Below are positions 33,780 to 45,218 of a stretch of 64,000 bases of DNA, piece after piece. The stretch spans positions 108,308,793 through 108,372,792 of the forward strand of contig OX352772.1 in assembly GCA_947095535.1 (NCBI GenBank), read 5' to 3'. Source of the stretch: Poecilobothrus nobilitatus. Lineage: Eukaryota; Arthropoda; Insecta; Diptera; Dolichopodidae. The notes under the pieces are model-generated. The model saw only the letters and a program-made list of their open reading frames with translations, was not told where the DNA came from and did not search any database. A program made the position numbers and the translations under genes. The first letter of the stretch is position 1. Each line of letters starts with the position of its first letter.

Positions 33780-34040
33780 CAATTACATTATATACCCTAA
33801 CGACAACAAATTTTGAATTTAATTTCAATCTTTAAACTAGTATATAGACTAAGTCATTATAAATCATTCGACTCATGCTATTAGAAACTATTTAGCATCA
33901 GAATGATTTTTTGCTATTTTTATTTTATTTAAATTTATTATTTTTCTTTAATCATGATTTATTGTATCCTAAATTTTAGTTTTATAAGCTTAATTTATGA
34001 ACTTAATAATGAAATAAAAATAATGAATAAAAAAGAAAAA
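33780..34040 (+). other. Flank shared with copy B; possible end of the interrupted LINE fragment
   Basis: This sequence follows both BEL copies (33775 and 57593 onward). It is AT-rich and ends in an A-rich stretch (aataaaaataatgaataaaaaag) just before P-element coding sequence resumes. The simplest reading is that it is the rest of the LINE 3' region plus tail whose coding end is at 25641-26022. Confidence 0.5.
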
Positions 34041-34716
34041 ACAAAAAAACCAAAAGAACAGTATTCCAAAATTGAGAAATATCTGTGGCTAATATTCAGT
34101 ATAAATCAAATGCAGATGCAGTGTATAATTTATTAAGGAAAAAAAAAAGACTTTTAAATACTCCCTGTATTTCATCTATTTAACTGGGTTACATTTAAAA
34201 ATTTCCAACCAGGAATTAATTCCGGACTATTAGATCAATACAGAGAAGATGACTTTAGTCTGGTAAAAAGAGAAAAGACAGGTAAATAATGAAATTAAAA
34301 ATATGAAATATATAATAGAAAAAATGAAAAATATGTTAACTCTGATTAGGCTGTTCTTGTCTTTGATTAAATTAAATTAAAAAAAGCATTTACATATAAT
34401 CATACAAAAGATATTATTTCTGTATTTTGTGATAATGGCGATGGTAGATCCAAAAAAATAGCAATCGAAGCAACAGTATTCATGTTTAGAGGAATTTTCG
34501 ATTCGTGGAAGCTAGTTTTAGATTGTTTTTTAACTGTTGATAGTATGATTGGATGTGCAGTAGCAAGTTTAATAAAATATAATATTGAAATTGCCCATCT
34601 ATAAATATTGATGTTAGAGCTGTAGTTTGCGATCAAGAACTAAATAATATAAAAGCATTAAAATTTCTTTTAGAAGATAACCATAAGATCCAGCCAAGTA
34701 AACCATTTTTTTATCA
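34040..34716 (+). pseudogene. P-element-like transposase relic, catalytic part, first copy
   Basis: Broken frames give KYLWLIFSI, then FCDNGDGRSKKIAIEATVFM, FRGIFDSWKLVLDCFLT, and VVCDQELNNIKAL. These correspond to the RNase-H-like/GTP-binding core of P-type (THAP9-like) transposases, where the Asp in VxDxxxNN is conserved. The end at 34716 is cut off by a dispersed repeat. The longer copy at 57860-58810 confirms the assignment. Confidence 0.7.
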
Positions 34717-34972
34717 TATCATATCCAGATTCGAACTTAGCCTTCCTTTCGTAATTAGTAACCTACTATATAAATTTCATCAAAATAGCTTAATTAGTTT
34801 TTGAGTTATAGCGCGAACGGACGGACGGACGGACATCGTTAAATTGACTCAGGAGGTGATCCTGATTCAGAATATATATACATGGGCATGTGTAACTCGC
34901 TTTCTATTGGTGGTTACAAACACCATACCAAAGTTAATATACCCTATACTTTAGGTGTAGGGTATAAATATT
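34716..34972 (-). repeat. MITE-like terminal repeat, copy 1 (inverted relative to 39526)
   Basis: It contains gacggacggacggacat, ctcaggaggtgatcctgattc, ggtggttacaaacaccatacc and tataccctatactttaggtgtagggtata. The reverse complement of the whole stretch matches 39526-39770. It has no coding content. Confidence 0.75.
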
Positions 34973-34974
34973 AT

Positions 34975-37190
34975 GATAGAACGAAAAAATTTCATAAAAA
35001 ATAAAAAATTTTCATTAACAGAGGTTCATTTGCTCATACCGTCAGATAAGCTCTTCGAAATATCTAAAATATATATTTAAATCTAAATATATATTAATAA
35101 ATACATATATAATCTAAAATATAACATTTCGATTTTTTTACGTAAAATATGTAAAATTACGTAAAATATGTAAAAATAGATAAAATGTACATACATATGT
35201 ATATGTACATAAATATGTAGTATGTATTCATAGATATAAATTTTTCTATTTATTAATCAAAATTAAATTAATTAGAATTTACTGTATCAATTAAAAATTT
35301 TTAAATCAAATGTTTTATTTTACTTTTACAAAAATTTTATGTTCATTTCATATTCATATATTATTTATGTACATAACAATGGTACAATGAATATTATTAT
35401 ATGCATATTCAATTCGATCGAATCATAAAGTTGAAATTTCTATTCATTTTTAACCTTAATTTTTTCTTTTTTAACCACACACACATTAAATGGCAATATG
35501 TGAGTAGTGTCATATAGTGTGTATAATGTATACTTACCTCGGAAAAGGAAGCTTTCCAGCATGCATGCTGGAAGCATTCTCAGTAAGGTAAGAAGCGCTT
35601 CCTGTTCCATTCTTTTATTACTTCTTTTATATAGATTATAGACTTCTTTATATAGATGTCCGCAAAAAGAAGCAACGCGTTCGTACTTTTACTTTGTAAG
35701 CTTCCCTTTGAGTGATTCAGAATGCATGACTGGGAAGGCATCTAGATAGTATGACTGGGAAGGCATGTAGAAGGTAGGACTAGGAATGCATCCAGAAGGC
35801 ATGTATAATGCATGATTAAGAAGGCACGTAGAATGGCATGTTTCAAATCACTTTGATGGCATGTAGAATATGCATTAATAAACTATAGTAGGATATATTT
35901 CAATTTTATAAGTGTACAAATTAAATAACAAAACAAGTTTTCCTTTTAATATATAAGAGTTCCTTTATTTTATACTTTTTTATAAAGCTTTTTAAATAAA
36001 ACTAGTTTAATTTGATTAAATTTGTATAACAACAAATAATTTTATCGACATACATATTATACAAATAAAAAAAGCAAATAAAAAAAATAGCTACATTAAT
36101 ATTATTAATTTAAAAAGTTTAAACGTTTTTAGATCAATTTGATCGTTTATAAAATTATCCCGATAAAATATAAAAATTTTCAATTTAAGTATTCCAAAAA
36201 ATTAAATTATTTACATTAAAAATTAAAAAAAAAATTTAAACATTTTTACATCAATTAAATGTTTTTGCGTTAAATTTATTTTTTCTGCACGCAATCCAGC
36301 TCTCATATACGCTCCAAATTGGACGAATCCCAAATTTTGGTTTTTTTGCTGCTTCTGAAATTTAAAATATATATTATATATAATAGATGTTACTGGTAAA
36401 TGGCAATATGAAAAAACTTACCAAAAAAATCAATTTTTTCTAAAAAATTATTATTTAAACATAAAACAAGCAGAAACATATTCGTAACGGTATCATCGAA
36501 AACAATAAAAGTTCATAACCATGATAATAATATGTATATGCATTTCAGAGGTATACAAAAAGATATTTGATTCGCTTCGGTAAAAAAAAAAAAAAACAAA
36601 ACACGATCTCATTTGCTTCGGAAGCCCTTCTTTAGAAGCGTTGTAGAATGCATGATTTATTACTTCTCATTCATCACACGATTTTTTTTGTTTTAAATGA
36701 GTGCTTCTCGATATCTTCCAGAGGAAGCGCTTCTCTTTTTTCCCATTGGGACTTTACTGTGTTGTATCGTATTGTGTAAGTAAAATAATAAAAAAATCAA
36801 AACAAAATCAATTTTTTTGAAAGAAACTAAGAAAGTAAAACGTATAACAAAACAAAACAAAAGAAAGCAAAAAAATTCCGAGGTAATCTCAAACGAAAAA
36901 GTTGAAATCAACTTTTACACTACAATATGTACATACATTATACATATTACATTCACTTTAGTACAATTGTACTAAATTACTCCGGTTTTCATTTTTAAAA
37001 AATCTACTCCGCACTTTAGCATTTCAATACATTTGCGGAAAAATTGCTTCAAGTGAAAAGAAATTGTTTACAATTTTATATTACCTTGTGCAAAAAGTTA
37101 AAAAAAAGATTTAATTTGGAAAATAAAAACTGAATTTGCTACAGTATTTAAATACAACTTAATATCCCACGGTAAATTATTTGATATATC
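34975..37190. repeat. AT-rich region with a 20-bp palindrome and a degenerate ~25-bp minisatellite
   Basis: TTCCAGCATGCATGCTGGAA near 35552-35572 is a perfect palindrome, flanked further out by CTTACCT and AGGTAAG. From about 35712 to 35875 a phrase like gactgggaaggcatctagaa recurs about five times with drift. AGAAGCGCTTCC near 35588 is mirrored as GGAAGCGCTTCT near 36722. No gene is supported. The remainder is AT-rich with short T and A runs. Confidence 0.55.
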
Positions 37191-37194
37191 CACA

Positions 37195-37536
37195 TTTTTT
37201 AAAGTATTTCCGTTTACTGCATGTGATATTGAAAAATAATTGGTGAAAATGAACTAATTAAAAATGTCAAGATAAAGATATAATACAATTTGTGTTAAAT
37301 TTGAAAAAAAAAGTTAAAAAAGAAATTTTTTGGGAGAATTAATGTTTGATGATTTAGTAGATTATATGTTGAGCTTGTGCGTCCTTCCACATAGTAGTGC
37401 AACAGCGGAGCGATTTTTTTCTAAACTGAATAATTTAAAAACAAAAAAAACTAATAGTTTATCTAACGAAACCTTAGAAAACATTCTATTATCAAGAGAA
37501 TTTATTTTAAATCAAAGTGAAAACGCATTAAACTGA
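37195..37536 (+). pseudogene. hAT transposase C-terminal relic (dimerisation domain)
   Basis: The 68-codon frame at 37330-37536 holds CVLPHSSATAERFFSKLN, then NLKTKKTNSLSNETLENILL. This is the hAT C-terminal dimerisation signature (A-x-A/S-E-R-x-F-S). Just upstream, FPFTACDIEK is in another frame. It differs clearly from the intact hAT at 12.8-16.2 kb, so it is a different and much older family member. Terminal repeats are not visible. Confidence 0.75.
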
Positions 37537-38042
37537 GAACCATCCAACAAAATGGTTGCTTATTATAATTCCTTCAAATTTATTGATGGTAAATTTGAAC
37601 TGAAATAGTTAATTTAAGTTCTACAACGAATAATATTTTGCCAAACTTTGAATTTTTTAATTTAATGTACTTATAATTTTTTTATGTTACTTTTACTTTT
37701 AATAAAACTTGAAATTAAAATTTTTTTGAACTTAAACTATATTAATGTATTCAAAAACCAAAAATCTTAACATTTAAAGTAAAATAAAACTGGGGAATTA
37801 AGTTTTTGCTTTAAATAACGCATATATAAAAAAATGCTACATTTTTTCTGCAAGTACATTTTTAGTACATTTTTAAAGTTTATTTAGTACAATTTTAAAA
37901 GAACGAAGTTACAGCACTGATTACATTACAATATACATTGGTGATTAGTAAATTTAGATAAAATGAAATTGAAAAAAAAAGTGGTCAAAAACTTTTGTTC
38001 TACGTCTGTTTTGTTCTCTATGCCATTATGTAACTCTTTAAT

Positions 38043-38335
38043 TTAAGTTAAGATTAACAATGTTAAACCTGCACGGTTAAAAAATTTTACTCTAATATTT
38101 TTATAGATTGTTTTATTCTTATTTCCTACTCTTATTACAGAATTAACTTTTTCTGTTTTTATTATTTTGTAAGGTCCTTCGCATGGACTTTGTAATTTAT
38201 TTTTATTTTCTTGTTTAAATAATACGTAATCGTTTACTTTAAATTTAATTGGATTAACATTTATATCATTTTTTAATTTTCTATGTATCTTACTTATGTC
38301 TCATATTTTGCTGCTTGATTTTTTTAATGACACAT
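38043..38335 (-). pseudogene. Ty3/Gypsy-like integrase C-terminal fragment
   Basis: The minus strand reads KFKVNDYVLFKQENKNKLQ, then SPCEGPYKIIKTEKVNSVI and VGNKNKTIYKNIRVKFF, ending at TAA 38045-38043. The layout of a K-x-G/N-D-x-V-L-x-K segment, then GPY and a basic end, is the SH3-like C-terminal domain of Gypsy/errantivirus-type integrases. One in-frame stop lies upstream (AKYET stop). The rest of the element was not recognised in the AT-rich sequence on either side. Confidence 0.65.
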
Positions 38336-38339
38336 ATGT

Positions 38340-39515
38340 ATGGTTCATACTATTTAAAATTCTTTATAAAGTTACAATTATATTTTATGACATTCTTTAA
38401 AGTTCAGTTACAGTTTTTTTTGTTAGGTACTTAAATTACTATACTTTTTATTTAAAACATTTTAAGGTATCTTGTTGCGAAACAAAAATTTTTTTCTTTT
38501 CCAACTTTAAAAACTTGTTCAGTACATTTTGATAAGTTTCTATTTTTGTTCTTGCTATGACCATATTATGTTGTTTATATTTTTTTTGGAATTTTTGTTT
38601 TAATTTTTATTATTAGACAATACTTTTATATTTTATTAAATAACATAAGAAATTAGATTTAAGCATTTAATATTTTTAACGGAAAAATGTATATTTAAAA
38701 TTATGTTGAATTGAAAGTGAAATTATATGTATGATTGAGTTGGATTGAAATGTATGATTATAATAAAATATGTATGGTATGAAGTGTGTTCACTACAATA
38801 TTTTTCAAAGTTATTTCTTTTTTTTCTAAAGATATTTCTAATTATAATGATAAATAGCAAAGTAATTTTTATAATATTTTAATTGTTAAAGACTTTAGAC
38901 TAAAGTTATGTGAACCGAAGAATACATGTATTTTCTTGAGTAAAAGTATTTGATTTGAATTTTTCAAATACAAGTAAAGTATTTCGAAAAGTATTTTAAA
39001 ATAAGAGAAAAGACTGTTTTTAAGGTTTTTTGTTGTAAAATAGGGTTTGAAATTGTAAGATAAAATATTTAATACATAAAATAAATGTAAAAATATAAAT
39101 ATTATGTAATTTGAATTCATTGTAGGATCTTTATTACTATGCATATGTATATATATTCTACTTAATATACATATAAATTTCTCAAAAAATCTCTTAAGAA
39201 ATATTTAAAAATGTAACACTGATATCGTTTTATTGACATATAATAATTAATATCATAAGACAGGACTGTATTGATTAAAAGATATTAATTTACAAAAAAT
39301 TACAAAACAAATTTTGATCATACTTACCGACATAAAGCAATCATCAATCTTATTAAAGTTTTTAATGTATTAAGTAAAAATATAAGCTTTCTAAAATTTT
39401 AAAAAGATATTGTCAAATAATATTTTTATAATATGTACATATGTTAAGTTTAGATAATAATATATAAGTTAAGAAATAATAAAAGTATTTCTTATAAAAA
39501 TGTTTTTAGGACTAA
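38340..39515. other. AT-rich non-coding interval
   Basis: No supported gene. It may include unrecognisable remains of the Gypsy element, since integrase sequence would continue rightward on the minus strand, but I see no convincing motif. Confidence 0.5.
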
Positions 39516-39518
39516 AAT

Positions 39519-40450
39519 CGACTTTATTATACCCTACACCTAAAGTATAGGGTATATTAACTTTGGTATGGTGTTTGTAACCACCAAAAGGAAGCGAGTT
39601 AGATATGGACATGTATATATATGTATTTTGAATCAGGACCACCTCCTGAGTCCATTTAGCGATGTCTGTCCGTCCGTCCGTACGCACGATAACTCAAAAA
39701 ATAATGATGCTATCATGATGCAATTTATACTGTAGGTTAACAATGACTAAAGAAAGGCGGGGATTGTAAATGGGCGAAATCGGTCCATGGGTTCGGGTAC
39801 CTCCCGCACTACTCCCGAAACTGAACAAGCATATCTTCGAAATTAAGAAAGATAGAAACTTCAAATTTTATACGACGGTGCTGCTTCCTGAATCCCTGAT
39901 TTGCTTAGAATTTGAGATGAATTGGAGTGGTTGCTCGGGTACCTCCCACACAACTCCCAAAACTGAACAAGCATATCTTCGAAATTAATAAAGATAGAAA
40001 CTACAAATTTGATACGAGTATGTTGTTTCCTGAATCCCTGATTGGCCTAAAATTTAAGATGAATTAGAATGGTTGTGCGGGTATCTCCCACACAACTCCC
40101 AAGACCGAACAAGCATATCTTCGAAATTAATAAAGATAAAAACTTTAAATTTGAATAAGAGTGTTCTACCCTGTTCTGATGATGTCTCTAAAATTTGAGA
40201 TGAATTGGGGTGGTGTTTCGGATACCTTCACATACTTCCCAAGACCTAACAAGCATATCTTCGAATTGAATAAAGATAGAAACCTGAAATTTTGTACAAA
40301 GGTTGTAAAAGCATTTTTTTTTTTTTAGCTTATATTAAATACCTAACTAAAATAACTTATGGATTTTTAATTTAATTTGAATTTTTTAGGTGTAGACTGT
40401 AGGGTACAAAAAAGTCGGTTGTATCGACTTACTGTTACATTTACTTGTTT
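39519..40450. mobile_element. Non-autonomous MITE-like element with inverted ends and internal tandem repeats
   Basis: The left end CGACTTTATTATACCCTACACCT (39519) is mirrored at the right, where the reverse complement reads CGACTTTTTTGTACCCTACA then CACCTAAA (ending about 40416). A further shared terminal stretch, ctgttacatttacttgt, also flanks the related copy near 59985. The interior is four ~141-bp tandem repeats and a CCGT run. No transposase. Confidence 0.7.
39765..40320 (+). repeat. ~141-bp tandem repeat, four units
   Basis: Each unit contains gggtacctcccacacaactcc, then ctgaacaagcatatcttcgaaatta, then ataaagatagaaactt, with drift. The cgggtacct anchors fall at about 39793, 39935, 40076 and 40218, spaced 141-142 bases apart. 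The last unit is the most diverged. Confidence 0.88.
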
Positions 40451-41410
40451 AAAGTAATAATTAGTTACAACTTTACGAGTAAAATTGAACTGTGTTTTAA
40501 TTGCTAAATATAACTTAATTTATAGTAAATAAATGCTTTCTAAGCATTTATTGTTATTATGGGAATTATTAAAATAAATTTTTCACATATGAATATTCAC
40601 AAGAATAATATGCTGACCTAAGCGTCTGGGTAAAGACATGTGTTATATGGTGACTTAACTTATATGTATATATCGTAGAAAATTATGCTTAAATTTTAGA
40701 TTTATATGAACAAATAAATTTAAAATTTTCGTTTAAAAACCAAAAATATCTGCCGCGTCGCGATGCAATGTGCAAATCATATATCCTCTTTCAATATAAC
40801 TAAATAACCAAAATAATAACTAAAATCACCACATGAAATATTCTATTTTTAATATAACTAAAAATAAACATTAGAAACCATATTTAACAAACATCACCAC
40901 GTGAAACATTTCGTTTCTCGTAATTCTAATACTTCTCGTTTTCTTTCTTTTTATTACATATTTTAATATAACACACAAAGTGTGACTTAAATTAGCGGTA
41001 CTTCAAAACTCAAATTACTTAAATAAAAAAAATAAAAATATCCAAAAAAAAAAAAAACCTTATATGTATGTTTTTTTCTTTATACCTAGTCTTTCATATT
41101 GCTAAGATAAATTATATTTTTCTTTAGACTTATTATATTTGTTTTTGTTTGTTTTACTTTGGTTTGTTGCGCAACACTTATATTGTAATAAAATTTTGTT
41201 TTGTTGCGTAGCTAATTATTCCATGTGAAAGTTAACTGCAATATCTCAAAAACGGTAGCACCGATTCAGATGAAACAAGATGTATATTAACGACAGTATC
41301 ACGCTCTACAAAATTGTAGGAAATGGTTCCAGTTTATTAGCTTACGGGAAAATATAACGGTTTAATTAAAATTGTACAAAATGTTAAGGAAGTTTTGTAA
41401 TGCATTTTTC

Positions 41411-41430
41411 GACCACTAGATGGCGCCATC
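41411..41430 (+). promoter_or_regulatory. CTCF-like motif
   Basis: GACCACTAGATGGCGCCATC contains CCACTAGATGGCGCC, which fits the CCA-x2-AGA/G-x-GGC core recognised by CTCF in animals. It lies in the GC-richer spacer of the direct repeat. Binding is unproven. Confidence 0.4.
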
Positions 41431-41483
41431 GGTACTAAGGACATATATATTCGGAATCGTGATGTCATAAGATACCATTATGT

Positions 41484-41495
41484 GATGACGTCATC
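41484..41495. promoter_or_regulatory. 12-bp palindrome containing a CRE-like TGACGTCA
   Basis: GATGACGTCATC is perfectly palindromic and includes the bZIP/CRE consensus. The identical 12-mer recurs at 60868-60879. Function is unknown. Confidence 0.4.
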
Positions 41496-42823
41496 TAGAT
41501 ATCTTGGATCCCCTCTGCGGGAGTACACCCCTATTTTTAATATAACTAAAAATAAACATTACAAACGAAATATTTAACAAACATCACCACGTCAAACATT
41601 TCGTTTGTCGTAATTCTAATACTTCTCGTTTTCTTTCTTTTTATTATTTTAATATAACACTGCACAAAGTGTGACTTAAATTAGCGGTACTTCAAAACTC
41701 AAATTACTTAAATTAAAAAAAAAAAAAATATCAAAAAAAAAAAAACTTAAACATTTTTTCCTTTATACCTAGTCTCTTATATTGCTAAGAATAAAATGTA
41801 TATTTTTTTAGACTTATTATATTTGTTTTTAACAGCTTTTTATTAACTTGGTTGGGTAAAGGTTGAAATCTCAGAAGCCATTTTAAACACACCCGTTGAG
41901 CTAGAGACTTGAAATTTTCTTCATTAGATCAGATCCCGATGACAATACATGATTTTAAAATAATAATATCGAAAAACATTACAGAAATTAGCTTAATTTC
42001 AAAATTAAATTTTCATACAAAGATATAACAGAATTTTTAGCAGAATTATTACAGAACCAAAATAAAACATTTTATCTAAATTTACTAAACTCACCAATAC
42101 CAATACCAATACGTATACGTAATACATAAATGTTTTTTTTTCTATAAAAGACTATTGTTTTTTATGTAGGCCATTGCATTGTATGCGTACATATACATAG
42201 GTACATACTTAAAAATATGTAATAATATGTGCTTCGAAAATATTTTTGGTTTGAAACCGATGAATTTGAAAGATATGAATGTGCAAACAAATTAATGTGC
42301 CGCACTTGAGAATACAGTGTAAAATTTAATATGCATTTATGTACTTAAAATTTAGTAAGCAAGTGTTAAATTTAAGTTTTTTTTCATCAAATCAATTGAT
42401 TTTTAGTATACATTTTTATTTATAAAAGCAATGTGTTTATTTATAATATTTATATAGATATGTGTTTTTCCTTTCTTAATTATAATTAAAATAGGGCTTT
42501 TCTTTCGAAACTCTTAACATATTAAAATCGCATATTATGGCCCTAACATATGTATGTAGGTACAAACATGTACAAAAATGGTATGCATATTTTTATGTGT
42601 GCTGTACTATTAAAAATCTGCTAACACAGTCACACCAAATTCCCAAATTCCCAACTATTATTATTTAGTTGATTTATCGATTTATTATTTTTTAATATGT
42701 AGACAACAGTTATATTCAGTGATGTTATAGCGTCGTATTTATCGTATTTTGTACGAATTTCAAAGGGAAAATACGATGTACGATTTTTAATCTTATTTTG
42801 ACAAAAAAATACGATTTCTGTGC

Positions 42824-43715
42824 AGATCTGATATTTACCCACATAACAGATAGAAAAAAAGAACTATTAAAATGTTATGATTTTAAAAGAAAGAAACATA
42901 CGTTTGATATTTCCGTGCATAACAGATAAAAAAAAAAATATTAAAATGTTATGTTATGAAAAGAAAGAAAAAACAAGGCAGTGTATGAATCAAAGTTTTT
43001 AAAGGGTCGCATTTTTAAGTGGAAATAAAGAACATTATAAAATTTCAATAACAATTTTATTTAAATTTTTAATTTTGCTATGCAATGTTTCCTTATTTTT
43101 TTAAAAATCTTGCCACAATATATAATACAATATAACAATCAGAAGATCATTATATAGTACCCATACTACTATAATATGTATATGAATGAATATATAAGTA
43201 TATATGTGTGTAGTTATAGATTCATTATTTTTTATATGAATGGACGGTAAACATAAACGAAAAAAAAAAATTCAGAATGTTCTATAGCTAATAATTTCTA
43301 TTTTTTAAATAGACTGTATGCATAAATTTAATATTAAAAAAAAAAATAAGTTCTTAGCGTACCTAAATAACAGAAAAAAAAGTAAAATGTAATACTGGAA
43401 GAAAAATAAAAACGAATAGAAAAAAAAGAGAACAAAAATGTTACTTTGATTGTTTTTAAATATTTTTAAAGGCTATTTCTTATGTATATGTGCACATCTG
43501 ATATTTACACACATAACAGATAGAAAAAAGGAAATATTAAAATGTCATGCTATAAAAGAAAGAAAATACAACGCAGTATATAAATCAAAGTTTTCAAAGG
43601 GTCGCATTTTTAAGTGGAAATAAAGAACATTATAAAATTGCAATATTTTTATTTAAATTTTGAATTTAGCTATGCAAGGTTTTCTTAATTTTTTAAAAAT
43701 TTTGCCACAATAAAT
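42824..43715. repeat. Direct repeats of a ~220-bp AT-rich sequence
   Basis: 42902-43120 and 43495-43715 share gggtcgcatttttaagtggaaataaagaac, then attataaaatt, tatttaaattt and gccacaat, about 593 bases apart. A short third copy of the first ~75 bases starts at 42824. No coding content. Confidence 0.75.
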
Positions 43716-44003
43716 TAATAATAAAAAAATTCAATATATTCTATATTATAACAGGTAATAATATAATTATAGACTGTGAGGGCAACTGTAAAAATTCAAA
43801 ATTAAACAAGGAAAAAAAAAAATATCAATTTAATACTTATATTTGTCGTTACTAAAAAGAATAAAATAAAATAAATAAAAAAAAATTTAAAAAAAACAGC
43901 TTTTTTGAACTAAAAAGTAGAAAATAAATTTTTAATAGCAAATTTTTCTGTAATTTTCTAAACTATATTGTTACAATCGAGATTTATTTGAAAAAGTTTA
44001 TTT
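43716..44003. other. AT-rich non-coding interval
   Basis: Poly-A and poly-T runs. No gene or clear repeat. Confidence 0.6.
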
Positions 44004-44195
44004 CAATATGTCAAATATATATATAAATATAAGTATATATAAGTTTTAAAATCTGTGAAATTAATATAAAAGCTGGATGCAAAATTTAAAAATATAAGTT
44101 TATAGTTATGCGTTTGTTGCCTCCAGCTTTTATTTTAATTTCACAGACTTTAAAACTTATATATACTTATATTTATATATATATTTGACATATTG
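44004..44195. repeat. 74-bp near-perfect inverted repeat with 44-nt spacer
   Basis: 44004-44077 is the reverse complement of 44122-44195 with two mismatches by eye. The arms include aatatgtcaaatatatatata at the outer end and ttttaaa(a/g)tctgtgaaatta and aaaagctgga at the inner end. The spacer is 44078-44121. It would form a long hairpin. No reading frame runs through it. The outer end is repeated in part just downstream (tttgacatattg near 44268). Confidence 0.92.
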
Positions 44196-44199
44196 TTTG

Positions 44200-45215
44200 T
44201 TTTGTTTGTTTGTTAATATGTCAAACATATTATTTGACATATTGTTTGACTTTTATATATATATTTGACATATTGTTTTTTTACTTTGGTTTGTTACGCG
44301 ACACTTATGTTGTAATAAAATTTTGAATTATTCCATGTGAAAGTTATTATTGAATTGGCAGTAATTGTTTTTTAGAATTTAAGTTTTTTTATTATATATT
44401 TTTTTTTGAAGAAATTAGGAAAAATAGATGCGTTGGTTAATTTTTGCTTTCTTTAGAAATTTCAGTGTTAGGTTTGATTTTAAATTGGAAAGTCATAATA
44501 TCCAATTTTTTTATTAAATAAATATTTTCTTGAAATAAAATTAAAAAAAAATAGTAACGTTATAAGTTAATTTAAAAAAAAAAAAAATTTTTAATAAAAC
44601 ATTTTTATAAAAATAACATCAATTCTTATTTTATTTAATAATTAAATTTAAAACATACAAAAGTTGCATTTTCATCAAATGAAGTTATTTCATCATACCA
44701 CTACAGGAAACCCCTATCATATGTTAAAATTTACTTCAACGTGCAAGTGTAATGAGAAGGGGAAAACATAAAAATGTAATTTGGTGGACGAAGCAAAATC
44801 AATAAAGGTATCTCTAAACCATAAATTTAAAACTTTAAACATGCAAAAGAGATTTTACATAATATTTTATTAAGTTAATTAAGTTACAAAAACAACCCGT
44901 TCGAAGAACTAATAAAATATCATATATGTATGTGCGAAAAATTAATTATAAAATTAAATTATTTTATAATTTGTGTTGAAGATTGCGAAAATTATTATTA
45001 GATGATGAACGAAGACGAAATTATATATTTGGAAATGTAAGGATTTAAGCTATTAAATTCTATTATAATTTGATTTAGAGAGTATAACTATAAAATAAAT
45101 GTAGGCAACGAAAATGAAATTATCTTGATGTTTTCAATATTTTTGATCGAAATTATGAAAGGTATTCAGGCAAAGAGTTATCAAGGGTAGGAGAACCTAT
45201 TATTTTTACCATAAT
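44200..45215. other. AT-rich non-coding interval
   Basis: 44278-44352 (actttggtttgttacgcg ... ccatgtgaaagtta) repeats the sequence at about 41155-41235. The rest shows no supported gene. Confidence 0.55.
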
Positions 45216-45218
45216 AGT

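Larger units (their letters stand above)
40843..41830. repeat. ~300-bp direct repeats about 690 bp apart
   Basis: 40843-41146 and 41531-41830 share ctatttttaatataacta, then aaacatcaccacgt, cgtaattctaatacttctcg, caaagtgtgacttaaattagcggtacttc and tttatacctagtct, with small indels. The spacer (41147-41530) is less AT-rich. It could be an LTR pair around a short interior or a simple duplication. No coding sequence supports an LTR element. Confidence 0.75.

Noticed and set aside
36693..36911. 72-codon minus-strand frame with a SGRYREAL start
   Set aside because: Phe/Leu-rich translation of AT-rich DNA in a repeat region, with no supporting motif.
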